Source of the DNA: Bacillota bacterium
GTDB taxonomy: Bacteria; Bacillota_H; UBA994; UBA5500
Reading direction: 5' to 3'
DNA length: 6,807 nt
Assembly (NCBI GenBank): GCA_012727835.1
Contig: JAAYGE010000251.1
Location: 1-6,807, forward strand
Part shown: piece after piece, positions 1 to 6,189 of the stretch
How positions within the stretch are numbered: position 1 is the stretch's first letter
Layout of the letters: each line of letters starts with the position of its first letter
The notes under the pieces: model-generated
Databases searched by the model: none
What the model saw: the letters and a program-made list of their open reading frames with translations, nothing else
Told to the model about the DNA's origin: nothing
Program-made: the position numbers and the translations under genes

Positions 1-1000
1 CCTCCGAATCGATTGACAACTCATGGCCAAGGTGGTCACAGACCTTCTTGGCTAAATAAAGGCCCATACCGGTAGCTTCCGGGTAGCGACGGCCATTGAT
101 GCCGGTGAAGAAGGGTTGCCAAACCCGATCCAAGTCTTCGGACGGTATGCCGATACCGTAATCACGGCAGGCTAAGCTGATCCGGGTGGGAGTACGCTCA
201 AAGATGAATTCCACCGTGGTTTCCGATCCCTCCCGGCGGGAGTATTTGAGCGCATTGCTGATGATCTGCCGCAGTACGAACTGCAACCATTTCGGGTCGG
301 TTTCAATGATCACCGGGTTTCCTGCCCCCGATATTTTAGGAAATAGGCCATAACGAATGAAAGCGGCCTTCTCGGAATTGATTGTTTCTCGCAGCAGATG
401 AAGTAGATCTACCTGTTGCACCACAAAGTCCAGCTCAAATTGGCTCAGGCGGATATTGTGTAGCAACAATTCCAGGCCGGCGGCTAGCTTATCGCGCACC
501 TCGTGCAGATTACTCATTAACTCGTCGCAACCCAGCTCACCCGCTTGATACTGCTGCAAGAGTAGGTCTAAAACAGCCAAGGGGGTTTTCATCTGGTGGG
601 CCCAGCGACTCTGAAAGGTGTTCTGCAGTTCCTGTTGGCGCTGATAATCAGTCAGTCTAGCCTGACAAAGGCGATACTGTTCGTCCATCAACGCCTGTAG
701 AGCTTGCTGTTCCCAAGTGACCGCCTGCTGGGGCACTAGAGGTAGTTCAGCATCCGGCTTGGTCAACAGAGCCGCCACCTCCTCCCGCCAGGGCTTTTGG
801 CGGACCCAGTCGAGTACGAGAGCCAATAGGAAAACCAATAAAGCTACGCCCAGAGCATAGAAGACTGTCCCCCGGGTAAGCCGTAATCCTCTTTGCAGGT
901 TGTCAAGAGTCAATACCCCGGCAACCAAGCCCAGGGCCACTAGGGCAGCTAGAATAAGTAGGGCGCGATCGCGCCAATAAGCGCCCTTACCCCTCCCCAG
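1..1000 (-). CDS. BceS-type intramembrane-sensing histidine kinase (C-terminus cut by window edge)
   Basis: Membrane sensor kinase that would phosphorylate the regulator encoded just before it. The frame is open from a stop at 1015-1013 to the left edge (about 333 residues counted from a CTG at 1000). Two hydrophobic segments (about residues 13-31 and 46-64) flank a very short outer loop, so there is no extracellular sensor domain. Then come the H-box HQMKTPL (His135), N-box NALKYS (about 249-254), G1 box DYGIGIP (280-286) and the FFTGINGR...TGMGLYLAK region (298-318). This set is typical of BceS/YvcQ kinases, which sense antimicrobial peptides through a partner BceAB ABC transporter; that partner may lie beyond position 1 (inference). 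It overlaps the regulator by about 14 bases, suggesting translational coupling. Oddity: there is no ATG, GTG or TTG in frame before the first membrane segment. The first GTG (940) lies inside it and lacks a ribosome binding site. The start is therefore unresolved: CTG, or a lost or mis-sequenced codon. Family call is firm. Confidence 0.9.
   Translation of the reverse strand, partial: MGRGKGAYWRDRALLILAALVALGLVAGVLTLDNLQRGLRLTRGTVFYALGVALLVFLLALVLDWVRQKPWREEVAALLTKPDAELPLVPQQAVTWEQQALQALMDEQYRLCQARLTDYQRQQELQNTFQSRWAHQMKTPLAVLDLLLQQYQAGELGCDELMSNLHEVRDKLAAGLELLLHNIRLSQFELDFVVQQVDLLHLLRETINSEKAAFIRYGLFPKISGAGNPVIIETDPKWLQFVLRQIISNALKYSRREGSETTVEFIFERTPTRISLACRDYGIGIPSEDLDRVWQPFFTGINGRRYPEATGMGLYLAKKVCDHLGHELSIDSE
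962..975. repeat. Perfect 14-bp palindrome GGCGCGATCGCGCC
   Basis: A perfect palindrome lying in the first codons of the kinase. Its core GCGATCGC occurs again at 1236-1243 inside the regulator gene. It sits exactly where the kinase start codon should be clear and is not, so a hairpin in the mRNA near the start is possible. It may equally be chance in GC-rich coding DNA. Confidence 0.4.
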
Positions 1001-1694
1001 TTTCTCCCAACATTAAAGCGTAACCTTGCCCCCGCTTGGTTTCGATGACGCCAGTCAGACCGATATCCTGCAAGCGGCGCCTTACCCGCGCCACGTTGAC
1101 GGTGAGGGTGTTGTCATCCACGAAGTTGATGTCGTCCCAAAGGGCGGTAAGCAACTCTTCGCGGGTAACAATACAGCCAGCTTTGCGAGCCAAACATTTG
1201 AGCAACCTAAACTCGGTTAAGCTAAGCTCGGTCTGGCGATCGCCCCAACTGACCGTGTTGCGCTCTTCATCGAAGATTAGCCCATTCACTTCCCACAAGG
1301 TGGGCTGACGATCGCTGGGCAATGCATACTCGCCATAGGTGCGCCGCAAGGCGCCGCGGATTTTAGCCCGTAGCACTTCTAGACTAAAGGGTTTGGTTAT
1401 ATAGTCATCACCGCCATTTTCAATAGCCAGCACTTGATCCATATCACCGGTACGCGCCGAAAGGAAGATGATGGGAACGGTAGAAACGGTGCGCAGTTGG
1501 CGACACCAATAGAAGCCATCATAAAGGGGTAGGTTAATATCCATTATTACCAGGTGGGGTTGTAGGCGCAGAAATTCCAGCTTCACTTGGGCGAAATCGG
1601 TGACCCGTTGGGCCTCATAGCCGTAACGTTCCAGTTCTCCCGTTATTATCGACGCCAGTTGCTCGTCGTCTTCCACAATCATAATGCGAAACAC
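987..1694 (-). CDS. OmpR/PhoB-family response regulator (BceR-like)
   Basis: DNA-binding regulator of the two-component system, 235 residues, normal for the family. The receiver domain spans about residues 3-115, with acidic pair D9/D10, phospho-acceptor D52 (in VIMDINLP), S79 in FLSA and K101 in TKPF. The C-terminal winged helix spans about 130-230, with a recognition helix near TLTVNVARVRRRL and a wing at KRGQGY. I chose the GTG at 1694 because a strong ribosome binding site (GGGGAGGG) ends 8 bases upstream and the product then begins MFRIMIVEDD, as in relatives. A longer TTG start at 1727 is possible but has no such site. The kinase follows with overlapping frames, so the two form an operon. 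By analogy with BceR it would activate an envelope-stress or peptide-resistance transporter; the target is not in this window. Confidence 0.95.
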   Translation of the reverse strand: MFRIMIVEDDEQLASIITGELERYGYEAQRVTDFAQVKLEFLRLQPHLVIMDINLPLYDGFYWCRQLRTVSTVPIIFLSARTGDMDQVLAIENGGDDYITKPFSLEVLRAKIRGALRRTYGEYALPSDRQPTLWEVNGLIFDEERNTVSWGDRQTELSLTEFRLLKCLARKAGCIVTREELLTALWDDINFVDDNTLTVNVARVRRRLQDIGLTGVIETKRGQGYALMLGETGEG

Positions 1695-1702
1695 AACCGC
1701 AT

Positions 1703-1710
1703 CCCTCCCC
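1703..1710 (-). promoter_or_regulatory. Ribosome binding site that sets the GTG start of the response regulator
   Basis: GGGGAGGG on the minus strand, 8 bases before the GTG at 1694. It lies inside the longer TTG-initiated reading frame, which argues for the shorter start. Confidence 0.75.
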
Positions 1711-1764
1711 AGTTCATTGTAACCCAACCGGTTGCCCTAGAGAACCGAATTGGTCCAGTTCATT
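1709..1764. repeat. Direct repeat of CCAGTTCATT upstream of the response regulator
   Basis: The 10-mer CCAGTTCATT (plus strand) occurs at 1709-1718 and 1755-1764, start to start 46 bases apart, just upstream of the regulator. In each copy the minus strand continues into an AT-rich -10-like hexamer (TACAAT at 1721-1716, CATAAT at 1767-1762). It may be a regulator-binding pair or a duplicated promoter segment; no function can be proven from sequence. Confidence 0.4.
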
Positions 1765-1802
1765 ATGCTCTTATGGGGGAGTGGCAATTACCTTGGAATA
1801 TT

Positions 1803-1832
1803 AAGCCCCCTCGACCTTAGTTACAGGGGCTT
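1803..1832. other. Inverted repeat AAGCCCC / GGGGCTT (possible hairpin)
   Basis: Arms at 1803-1809 and 1826-1832 with a 16-base loop. On the minus strand it is followed by TTAATATT, so it could be a second, weak terminator after the gene ending at 1901, or leader structure upstream of the response regulator. Confidence 0.35.
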
Positions 1833-1866
1833 GGCCACACGCAGAGCGCTCTACTACACATACAAG

Positions 1867-1893
1867 GGGCTATCGCCAAGCTTGCGATAGCCC
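1867..1893 (-). terminator. Hairpin terminator after the lamin-tail-like ORF
   Basis: Perfect 10-bp stem GGGCTATCGC / GCGATAGCCC with a 7-base loop, starting 7 bases past the stop codon at 1901. The following T-rich stretch is weak (CTTGT), so efficiency is uncertain, but the placement fits a terminator for the minus-strand gene. Confidence 0.6.
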
Positions 1894-1900
1894 GTTGCAA

Positions 1901-2884
1901 TTACTCGGCCTGCACCGGTTGGTCTAACCAGATATAATACCCCTCATCGATCAATAGCCCCAAATGATGCGCTACAAAACTGCCAGCTTGTCTAATTGGG
2001 GCCAGATAGGCCACCTGCCCATTACTGTTAATGATATAGGCGGGCAACTTATCGCCCGGTTCGGGCAGCTGCCGGGTCAGGCGCCATTCGCAATACATCA
2101 GTGAGCGGCTGGCAGCGGAGTTGCCGTTAAAGGGCTCAATGTCACCGGTGTTAAACTGCTCATAGGTGCGCATAGTGGGATAGATAAGATAATCGTCTTC
2201 ATTCAGGCTAAGTGCTTCTAAAACAAACAAATAGTCTTGGCGTACGACCTCAAAGAACCGGCGGTCGCTTTCCACCTGCCGGGCCTTTTCCTCGGCATAG
2301 GCTTGTTCTATAGCCGGCAGATTAGGCCAACGTAACTCAAAGGGCGATGTGGGTTCGCCCGGCCTGCCGTTAATGCCTATAGAACTGCCCTTAGGTATCC
2401 AGACGCTCGGTAAGTCAAAGGCCGGTTTGCCGGCTGCGCTGACCAGCCGCCAATTGCCCACGTAGAAATCATTCTCTAGGGAGGCAATCGAAATGGATTC
2501 GCTGCCCGGCTGCAGAGACATAACCCTAATTTGTAACTGCCCCGGACCTCTGGCGGGATCATATTGCCAGGCAAAGATATTCTCGTTGTCCGGCTCCACA
2601 TCCAACTTGGCAGCTACCTGCACCTGCTCTCCCGGCTGCAAGATGAAACCGACGGGGAAGCGGAATTCCTGCAAGGGCCCACTTTCGGCATACGGGTCAT
2701 AATAGGTTAGGGCCCATTCGCTCAGATCGTAGGGCCGGTTGGTGTCATTCTGAAAAATGAGGTTATCTGGAGCCACGAAAATGACTTGAAAAATGCCCGT
2801 TTCTTTTTGGGCCTGCTCATGGCTAATAAGGCTGACAATCCCATCGGCCCGTTTGATGACCGTTGCACCTAAAGCTTCAGCCAA
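1901..2884 (-). CDS. 5'-truncated surface-type protein: end of a CAO-N1-like repeat plus lamin-tail-like segments
   Basis: Long minus-strand frame of 327 residues from a TTG at 2884, but the frame stays open to 2926 (stop at 2929-2927) and no ATG or GTG exists in it there. The first residues, with the upstream codons, read STFCPLEPLAEALGATV. This is the second half of a copper-amine-oxidase N-terminal-type repeat, whose usual form is roughly TxVPLRPLAEALGATV. So the homology starts before any credible start codon and the TTG is probably not a real start. The body has two stretches resembling lamin-tail beta folds: about residues 50-92 (DLSEWALTYYD ... FRFPVGFILQPGEQVQV) and about 128-175 (NWRLVS ... 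FDLPSVWIPKGSSI). A charged helical stretch (about 190-215) and an unrecognised C-terminal part follow. No signal peptide is present. Most likely the rear part of a secreted or surface protein whose front lies at 2894-3371, now rearranged. Lamin-tail assignment is tentative. Confidence 0.65.
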   Translation of the reverse strand: MAEALGATVIKRADGIVSLISHEQAQKETGIFQVIFVAPDNLIFQNDTNRPYDLSEWALTYYDPYAESGPLQEFRFPVGFILQPGEQVQVAAKLDVEPDNENIFAWQYDPARGPGQLQIRVMSLQPGSESISIASLENDFYVGNWRLVSAAGKPAFDLPSVWIPKGSSIGINGRPGEPTSPFELRWPNLPAIEQAYAEEKARQVESDRRFFEVVRQDYLFVLEALSLNEDDYLIYPTMRTYEQFNTGDIEPFNGNSAASRSLMYCEWRLTRQLPEPGDKLPAYIINSNGQVAYLAPIRQAGSFVAHHLGLLIDEGYYIWLDQPVQAE

Positions 2885-2893
2885 GGGCTCTAG

Positions 2894-3145
2894 CGGGCAG
2901 AAGGTGCTCCCCCCTTCCCCACGAGTCTAATTTTAGAGCCAGCTCCCTATATTGCCGCCAATCAGGTGCTGGTGCCAGTGCGGCCCTTACTGCAAGCTCT
3001 AGGCGCCACCGTTAACTGGGATGGAGCGACGCAAACGATAATTGGCCGTAAAGAGAATACCCTGATACAGCTATCTATACCTAACCAGACCTTACGAGTT
3101 AACAGTAGCTCCGCAACGCCTCTAACTATTGGCCCAGCTACCTAG
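2894..3145 (+). pseudogene. Inverted fragment of a copper-amine-oxidase N-terminal-type (PF07833-like) repeat domain
   Basis: Plus-strand open stretch between TAG at 2891-2893 and TAG at 3143-3145, with no credible start codon or ribosome binding site. From 2924 it reads as a repeat of the CAO-N1 type. The run LEPAPYIAANQVLVPVRPL is followed by QALGATVNWDGATQTI, then a hydrophilic beta-rich stretch ending TPLTIGPAT. Such domains occur in tandem in secreted Bacillota proteins. Both neighbours are on the opposite strand and look like what should come before it (MPIQLVAA, end of the small ORF at 3138) and after it (GSTFCPLEPLAEALGATV, from 2908 downward). Best reading: an internal segment of one minus-strand gene, inverted. 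The two minus-strand flanks are in different frames, so the event also involved a small insertion or deletion, or a separate frameshift exists. Confidence 0.7.
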
Positions 3146-3371
3146 CGGCTACGAGCTGGATGGGCATCCTTGGTGGTGTTAGAAAGATCACTGCGGCTAA
3201 TACCCAAATACTGAGGTAGATAATCGGGTTGTGGGAAGCAGAAGGTGAATAGTTATAGGGAATTTCCCAAGTGGGGTCGGCAGTTGCTAGGGCCCCCGTC
3301 TGGGGCATAGCAGTCAACACCAACATACAAGTAAGTAGTACTGCAATAGAGACGCGAGAAAAACGACCCAT
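3138..3371 (-). CDS. Small signal-peptide/membrane protein, probably the severed N-terminus of the split surface gene
   Basis: 77 residues from an ATG with a strong ribosome binding site (AAGGAGG, 7 bases before the start). Residues 1-29 form a classical signal peptide: positive start, hydrophobic core about 9-20, and an ALA cleavage motif at 27-29. A short polar linker (about 30-48) and a second hydrophobic stretch (about 49-65, NPIIYLSIWVLAAVIFL) follow. The last residues MPIQLVAAR resemble the first beta strand of a CAO-N1-type domain and stop abruptly at a TAG, right at the edge of the oppositely oriented domain fragment. It could be a genuine small exported protein. I prefer the view that it is the original start of the gene whose body continues at 2926-1901. 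No other family recognised. Confidence 0.6.
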   Translation of the reverse strand: MGRFSRVSIAVLLTCMLVLTAMPQTGALATADPTWEIPYNYSPSASHNPIIYLSIWVLAAVIFLTPPRMPIQLVAAR

Positions 3372-3460
3372 GGCATCTCCTCCTTATATACTTTGCTTAA
3401 TTATCATACTAATATTTCCCAAACTCCTTCTTAAGACCGAAAATTATGCCTAAAGGACCA

Positions 3461-3486
3461 TGCTATAATTAAACAAATGCTATAAC
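3461..3486 (+). promoter_or_regulatory. Extended -10 promoter(s) for the metallophosphoesterase gene
   Basis: TGCTATAAT at 3461-3469 is a perfect extended -10 element (TGn plus TATAAT) about 30 bases before the ATG at 3500. A near copy, TGCTATAAC, follows 17 bases later at 3478-3486, but it lies too close to the start to leave a normal leader. No good -35 hexamer is seen, as is common for extended -10 promoters. Confidence 0.6.
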
Positions 3487-3499
3487 TGGGGTGAGTAGC

Positions 3500-4360
3500 A
3501 TGCGAAGGAGGCGCCAGAGGAAATTGCCTAGTTTCCTATGGATATTGCTAGTGGCCATTGTTGGCATTTATATATGGGAAAATCACGTGATAGAAGTAGT
3601 AGAAATAGAAGTGCCCATTAAGGGATTGGCGGCGGACCTGGAAGGGATGAAGATTGCCCACCTGAGTGACCTCCACGGTCGGCGCTTAAACACCCGCTGG
3701 GTGGAAAAGCGACTCCTCGGGGCCGGCATAGATATTATTGCCTTGACGGGTGATTACGTGCGTGGTCGGGATGAAAGCAGTGTGGAGCGACTAGAACCGC
3801 TGCTGGAAGTTCTACCTCAAATCGCGCCCACCTATGCAGTTAACGGTAACCACGATCAGGCGGCCGGTTGGCCTGAAATACGAGCTCGGTTGGAAGGACA
3901 GGGAATTTACGTACTAGATAACACCTATACCAGCATCCAACGGGGTACCGCCCGGCTGGTCTTAGCCGGACTGGCCTACCCCTACAATTCAGTAGATAAT
4001 TTGCGGAGTGCCCTCCCAACCACCAATGAGACTATCGTCCTACTGACCCACTCGCCCCAGGTATTTAGGCAAGAGCAACCTTTAATGAGACGGGCAGATC
4101 GAGCTCTGTGGGAGGAGCTGATGCAACGCCCTGCCTTAACCTTGGTGGGTCACACCCACGGCGGGCAAATTAAAATCCCCCTGCTGGGCGCCGTTACAAC
4201 GGCCAGCGGGCGGCTCTTTCCCCGGGAGCATATTCAAGGTTTATCGTGGGAAGGTGCAGGATGGCTCTATATCTCCCGAGGCATTGGCTACACGGGCCTG
4301 CCGCTGCGGTTTTTATCGCGGCCGGAAATTGCGATTATAACGCTGAAGCCGGCTGAGTAA
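3500..4360 (+). CDS. Membrane-anchored metallophosphoesterase (YkuE/YaeI-type)
   Basis: Calcineurin-like phosphoesterase with a two-metal site, 286 residues. Residues 2-8 are almost all Arg/Lys, followed by one hydrophobic segment (about 11-25), so it should be anchored with the catalytic part outside the membrane. The full metal-ligand set is present: DLH (D57, H59), GDY (D85), GNHD (N117, H118), THS (H184) and GHTHGGQ (H218, H220). Relatives in the YkuE/YaeI group include phosphodiesterases acting on lipid-linked or UDP-sugar phosphates; the substrate here cannot be read from sequence. I chose ATG 3500 because GGGGTG lies 6 bases before it. A GTG at 3491 would add three residues but has no ribosome binding site. 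The gene has its own promoter and is followed by a hairpin, so it is probably transcribed alone. The N-terminus lacks a proper twin-arginine S/T-RR-x-F motif. Confidence 0.93.
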   Translation: MRRRRQRKLPSFLWILLVAIVGIYIWENHVIEVVEIEVPIKGLAADLEGMKIAHLSDLHGRRLNTRWVEKRLLGAGIDIIALTGDYVRGRDESSVERLEPLLEVLPQIAPTYAVNGNHDQAAGWPEIRARLEGQGIYVLDNTYTSIQRGTARLVLAGLAYPYNSVDNLRSALPTTNETIVLLTHSPQVFRQEQPLMRRADRALWEELMQRPALTLVGHTHGGQIKIPLLGAVTTASGRLFPREHIQGLSWEGAGWLYISRGIGYTGLPLRFLSRPEIAIITLKPAE

Positions 4361-4374
4361 TTGACCATCTTTTT

Positions 4375-4397
4375 GAGGCGCTCCAGCGGGGCGCCTC
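4375..4397 (+). terminator. Hairpin terminator after the metallophosphoesterase gene
   Basis: GAGGCGCTCC (4375-4384) pairs with GGGGCGCCTC (4388-4397) across an AGC loop, 10 pairs with one T-G wobble, starting 14 bases after the stop codon. The following sequence TACTTATA is only moderately T-rich. Confidence 0.65.
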
Positions 4398-4488
4398 TAC
4401 TTATACGGCAAAATGGGTAAACCTGCATGCTCTCCTAGTCATTGGCAAACACTAGTTGAGATAGCAATTGTAACTGGGAGGAGAAAAG

Positions 4489-5739
4489 ATGCAGGTGCCC
4501 ACCACAGAATGGATTATACTCGTGTTGCTTATTGCTGCTTCTGCTTTTTTCTCTGCCTCCGAAAGTGCCCTCATGGGGCTGAGCCAATTGCGGGTGCGGT
4601 CATTGGTAGAGTCGGGCCAAAGACGGGCTCAGCTGATTGCCAAACTAAAATCCCGGCCGGAACGGTTACTAATCACCATTCTGGTGGGTAATAACCTGGT
4701 CAATATCGGGGCTTCTTCTATGTTTACCGCCTTGGCGCTGCGCACCTTTGGTGCCGGTACTGCCGTAACATTAGCCACTTCGGTCATGACGTTTATCATT
4801 CTCGTCTTCGGTGAAATCAGCCCGAAAACTTGGGCCACCCGTGATCCTGTGCGTGTCTCCTACCGAGTAGCCAAGCCACTGCAACTGTTAATGGTATTGC
4901 TCAGTCCGGTGGTTGCGGTTCTTACCTGGTTTTCAAATCTCTTAGTTCGCCGGCCAGGTGACACAAGCTTGCTAGCAGAGCGCGTGACGGAGGCTGAGAT
5001 TCGCACTCTGGTAAATGTGGGTGAAGAGCAGGTCATCATTGAAGATAAGGAGAGCCGTATGATCCATAGTGTGCTGGCACTGACTGATACTCCCGTCCGC
5101 AACGTAATGGTGCCGCGCACCGCCATGACAGCGGTAGATGTGAATAGCTCCCTGGAGGAAGTGCTTGAAATTATCCGCCGAGATCGCTATTCCCGCTTGC
5201 CGGTCTATGAAGAGGATATCGATAACATAATCGGTCTATTGCATGTTAAAGACATTTGCTCATTGACAGAGGAGGAAAAGGCCAGCTTCAACCTGCGCGA
5301 GCTGCTCAGGCCCACTATTTTTGTAGTTTCTTCTAAGAAAAGTGGTCTGGTGCTGCAGGAGCTACAGAAACATCGGGTTTATATGGCCATTATCATCGAT
5401 GAATATGGAGGCACCGCCGGTCTGGTAACAATTGAAGATTTAATTGAGGAGATTGTAGGGGAAATTGTAGACGAGTACGATGAGGAAGATCCACCGGTAG
5501 AGATATTAGATGCCAACACCACCTTCTTGGACGCCCGTTTAACGGTAGAAGAGGTCAATGCACAGTTAGGCATTTCGCTGCCCACCGACCGGGCTTTGAC
5601 GATTGGTGGCCTGATTTATGATCTACTGGGACGTATTCCCCGGACGGGAGAGACGGTTACCTATGGCGAAATCGCCTTAACCGTGGAGAAACTGGACCGA
5701 CGCAGCATTGAACGAGTAAAAATCACTATGAAACAGTAG
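4489..5739 (+). CDS. CNNM/CorC-family (HlyC/CorC) membrane protein with CBS pair
   Basis: 416 residues, complete for the family. The N-terminal CNNM (DUF21) membrane domain covers about residues 1-155, with hydrophobic segments near 8-25, 60-85, 92-110 and 130-152. Its family motifs SASESAL (22-28), GNNLVNIGA (67-75) and GEISPK (108-113) are present. A cytoplasmic CBS pair follows: CBS1 about 203-260 (VMVPRTAM ... YSRLPVYEEDIDNIIGLLHVKD) and CBS2 about 272-330 (IIIDEYGGTAGLVTIEDLIEEIVGEI). The CorC_HlyC transporter-associated domain is about 340-415. Family members act in Mg2+ (or Co2+) export and homeostasis, with the CBS pair typically binding ATP-Mg. The older 'hemolysin' label is not evidence of toxicity. 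The ATG at 4489 has GGGAGGAG five bases upstream. It lies between two hairpins and is probably transcribed alone; no clear promoter seen. Confidence 0.94.
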   Translation: MQVPTTEWIILVLLIAASAFFSASESALMGLSQLRVRSLVESGQRRAQLIAKLKSRPERLLITILVGNNLVNIGASSMFTALALRTFGAGTAVTLATSVMTFIILVFGEISPKTWATRDPVRVSYRVAKPLQLLMVLLSPVVAVLTWFSNLLVRRPGDTSLLAERVTEAEIRTLVNVGEEQVIIEDKESRMIHSVLALTDTPVRNVMVPRTAMTAVDVNSSLEEVLEIIRRDRYSRLPVYEEDIDNIIGLLHVKDICSLTEEEKASFNLRELLRPTIFVVSSKKSGLVLQELQKHRVYMAIIIDEYGGTAGLVTIEDLIEEIVGEIVDEYDEEDPPVEILDANTTFLDARLTVEEVNAQLGISLPTDRALTIGGLIYDLLGRIPRTGETVTYGEIALTVEKLDRRSIERVKITMKQ

Positions 5740-5786
5740 AAAAAAGCACCAAAACGACATTTATATCGTGTCATCATTGTAAAGTA

Positions 5787-5818
5787 AAAGGCTGCAAGTC
5801 GCGATGCTTGCAGCCTTT
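5787..5818 (+). terminator. Strong hairpin after the CorC-family gene, possibly bidirectional
   Basis: Perfect 12-bp stem AAAGGCTGCAAG (5787-5798) and CTTGCAGCCTTT (5807-5818) with an 8-base loop, 47 bases after the stop. The T-run on the plus strand is short and inside the stem. On the minus strand the hairpin is followed by TACTTTAC, so it could work both ways. Confidence 0.7.
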
Positions 5819-5849
5819 CAACCTAGGCGAAACTTTCACCTGTAATTAG

Positions 5850-5922
5850 TTGCCGTTGCACCACCAAACACTGACAGTATTCAACGTCATTCTTCGTGAA
5901 ATACTTTAGATGACAACGGCAA
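5850..5922. repeat. Inverted repeat TTGCCGTTG / CAACGGCAA bracketing the SASP promoter region
   Basis: Perfect 9-bp arms at 5850-5858 and 5914-5922, 55 bases apart. The right arm directly abuts the ribosome binding site of the SASP gene (AAGGAGGTGA from 5923). It could be an operator pair around the promoter, or, if transcription begins upstream of 5850, a leader hairpin affecting ribosome access. Confidence 0.45.
5877..5906 (+). promoter_or_regulatory. Candidate forespore-type (sigma-F/G-like) promoter of the SASP gene
   Basis: GTATT (5877-5881), 18 bases, then AATACTT (5900-5906). This is a partial fit to the B. subtilis sigma-G pattern (GHATR, 17-18, CATNHTA). The -10 part lies within the 11-mer TTCGTGAAATA (5893-5903), which recurs before the ComA gene. 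Known biology (SASP genes are forespore-expressed) supports it; the match itself is imperfect. Confidence 0.4.
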
Positions 5923-5937
5923 AAGGAGGTGACGCAG

Positions 5938-6168
5938 ATGGCACTAGGTTCTTCTTCAAGCAATGTCCCAGTAGTACCCAATGCTAAGAAGGCTCTTGAC
6001 CAGTTCTAGTATGAAGTGGCCAACGAGCTGGGTATCCAGGTTCCTGCTGACGGTTATTGGGGCACAATGACTACTCGTGACACCGGTGCAATCGGTGGAC
6101 ACATGGTGCGTAAGATGATCGCCATGGCCGAGCAGGCATTGGCTAACCGCACTACCGGTCAGCAATAA
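5938..6168 (+). pseudogene. Alpha/beta-type small acid-soluble spore protein with an in-frame amber codon at position 24
   Basis: SASPs of this type coat spore DNA and protect it from UV and heat; the GPR protease degrades them at germination. The frame would encode 76 residues from ATG 5938, preceded by a near-perfect ribosome binding site (AAAGGAGGTGA, 5-base spacer). Family landmarks: NAKKALDQF (15-23), then YEVANELGI (25-33), which is the GPR-cleavage region, and TGAIGGHMVRKMIAMAEQAL (49-68), the conserved DNA-binding C-terminal motif. Codon 24 (6007-6009) is TAG where homologues carry a lysine (usual form DQ-F/M-K-YE). One AAG-to-TAG change explains it. Both halves are otherwise well preserved, so the lesion is recent, a sequence error, or read through. 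Restart at the in-frame GTG (codon 27) would lose the N-terminal helix. A strong terminator follows, so it is monocistronic. Confidence 0.85.
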
Positions 6169-6189
6169 GCCATCATCGTTTCGCCTACG

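Noticed and set aside
382..660. Plus-strand open frame of 92 codons
   Set aside because: It lies antisense within the kinase H-box region, whose family motifs are clear on the minus strand, and it has no ribosome binding site or recognisable product.
1727..1727. TTG start giving an 11-residue longer response regulator
   Set aside because: The ribosome binding site lies inside this extension, and relatives begin close to the IVEDD motif, so the GTG at 1694 fits better.
1867..1893. Perfect hairpin considered as a CRISPR-like or mobile-element end
   Set aside because: It is a single copy directly after a stop codon and fits a terminator; no repeat-spacer pattern or transposase is present.
2890..3148. 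Possible invertible element flanked by recombination sites
   Set aside because: Only a 7-base direct repeat was found at the edges, not the inverted repeats needed for site-specific inversion, and no recombinase gene is in the window; a switch is therefore not claimed as a feature.
3491..3491. GTG start for the metallophosphoesterase
   Set aside because: No ribosome binding site precedes it, while the ATG at 3500 has GGGGTG at a suitable distance.
4413..4691. Plus-strand open frame of 92 codons before and into the CorC-family gene
   Set aside because: It overlaps the CorC-family start in another frame, looks like random composition rich in Cys and His, and has no ribosome binding site.
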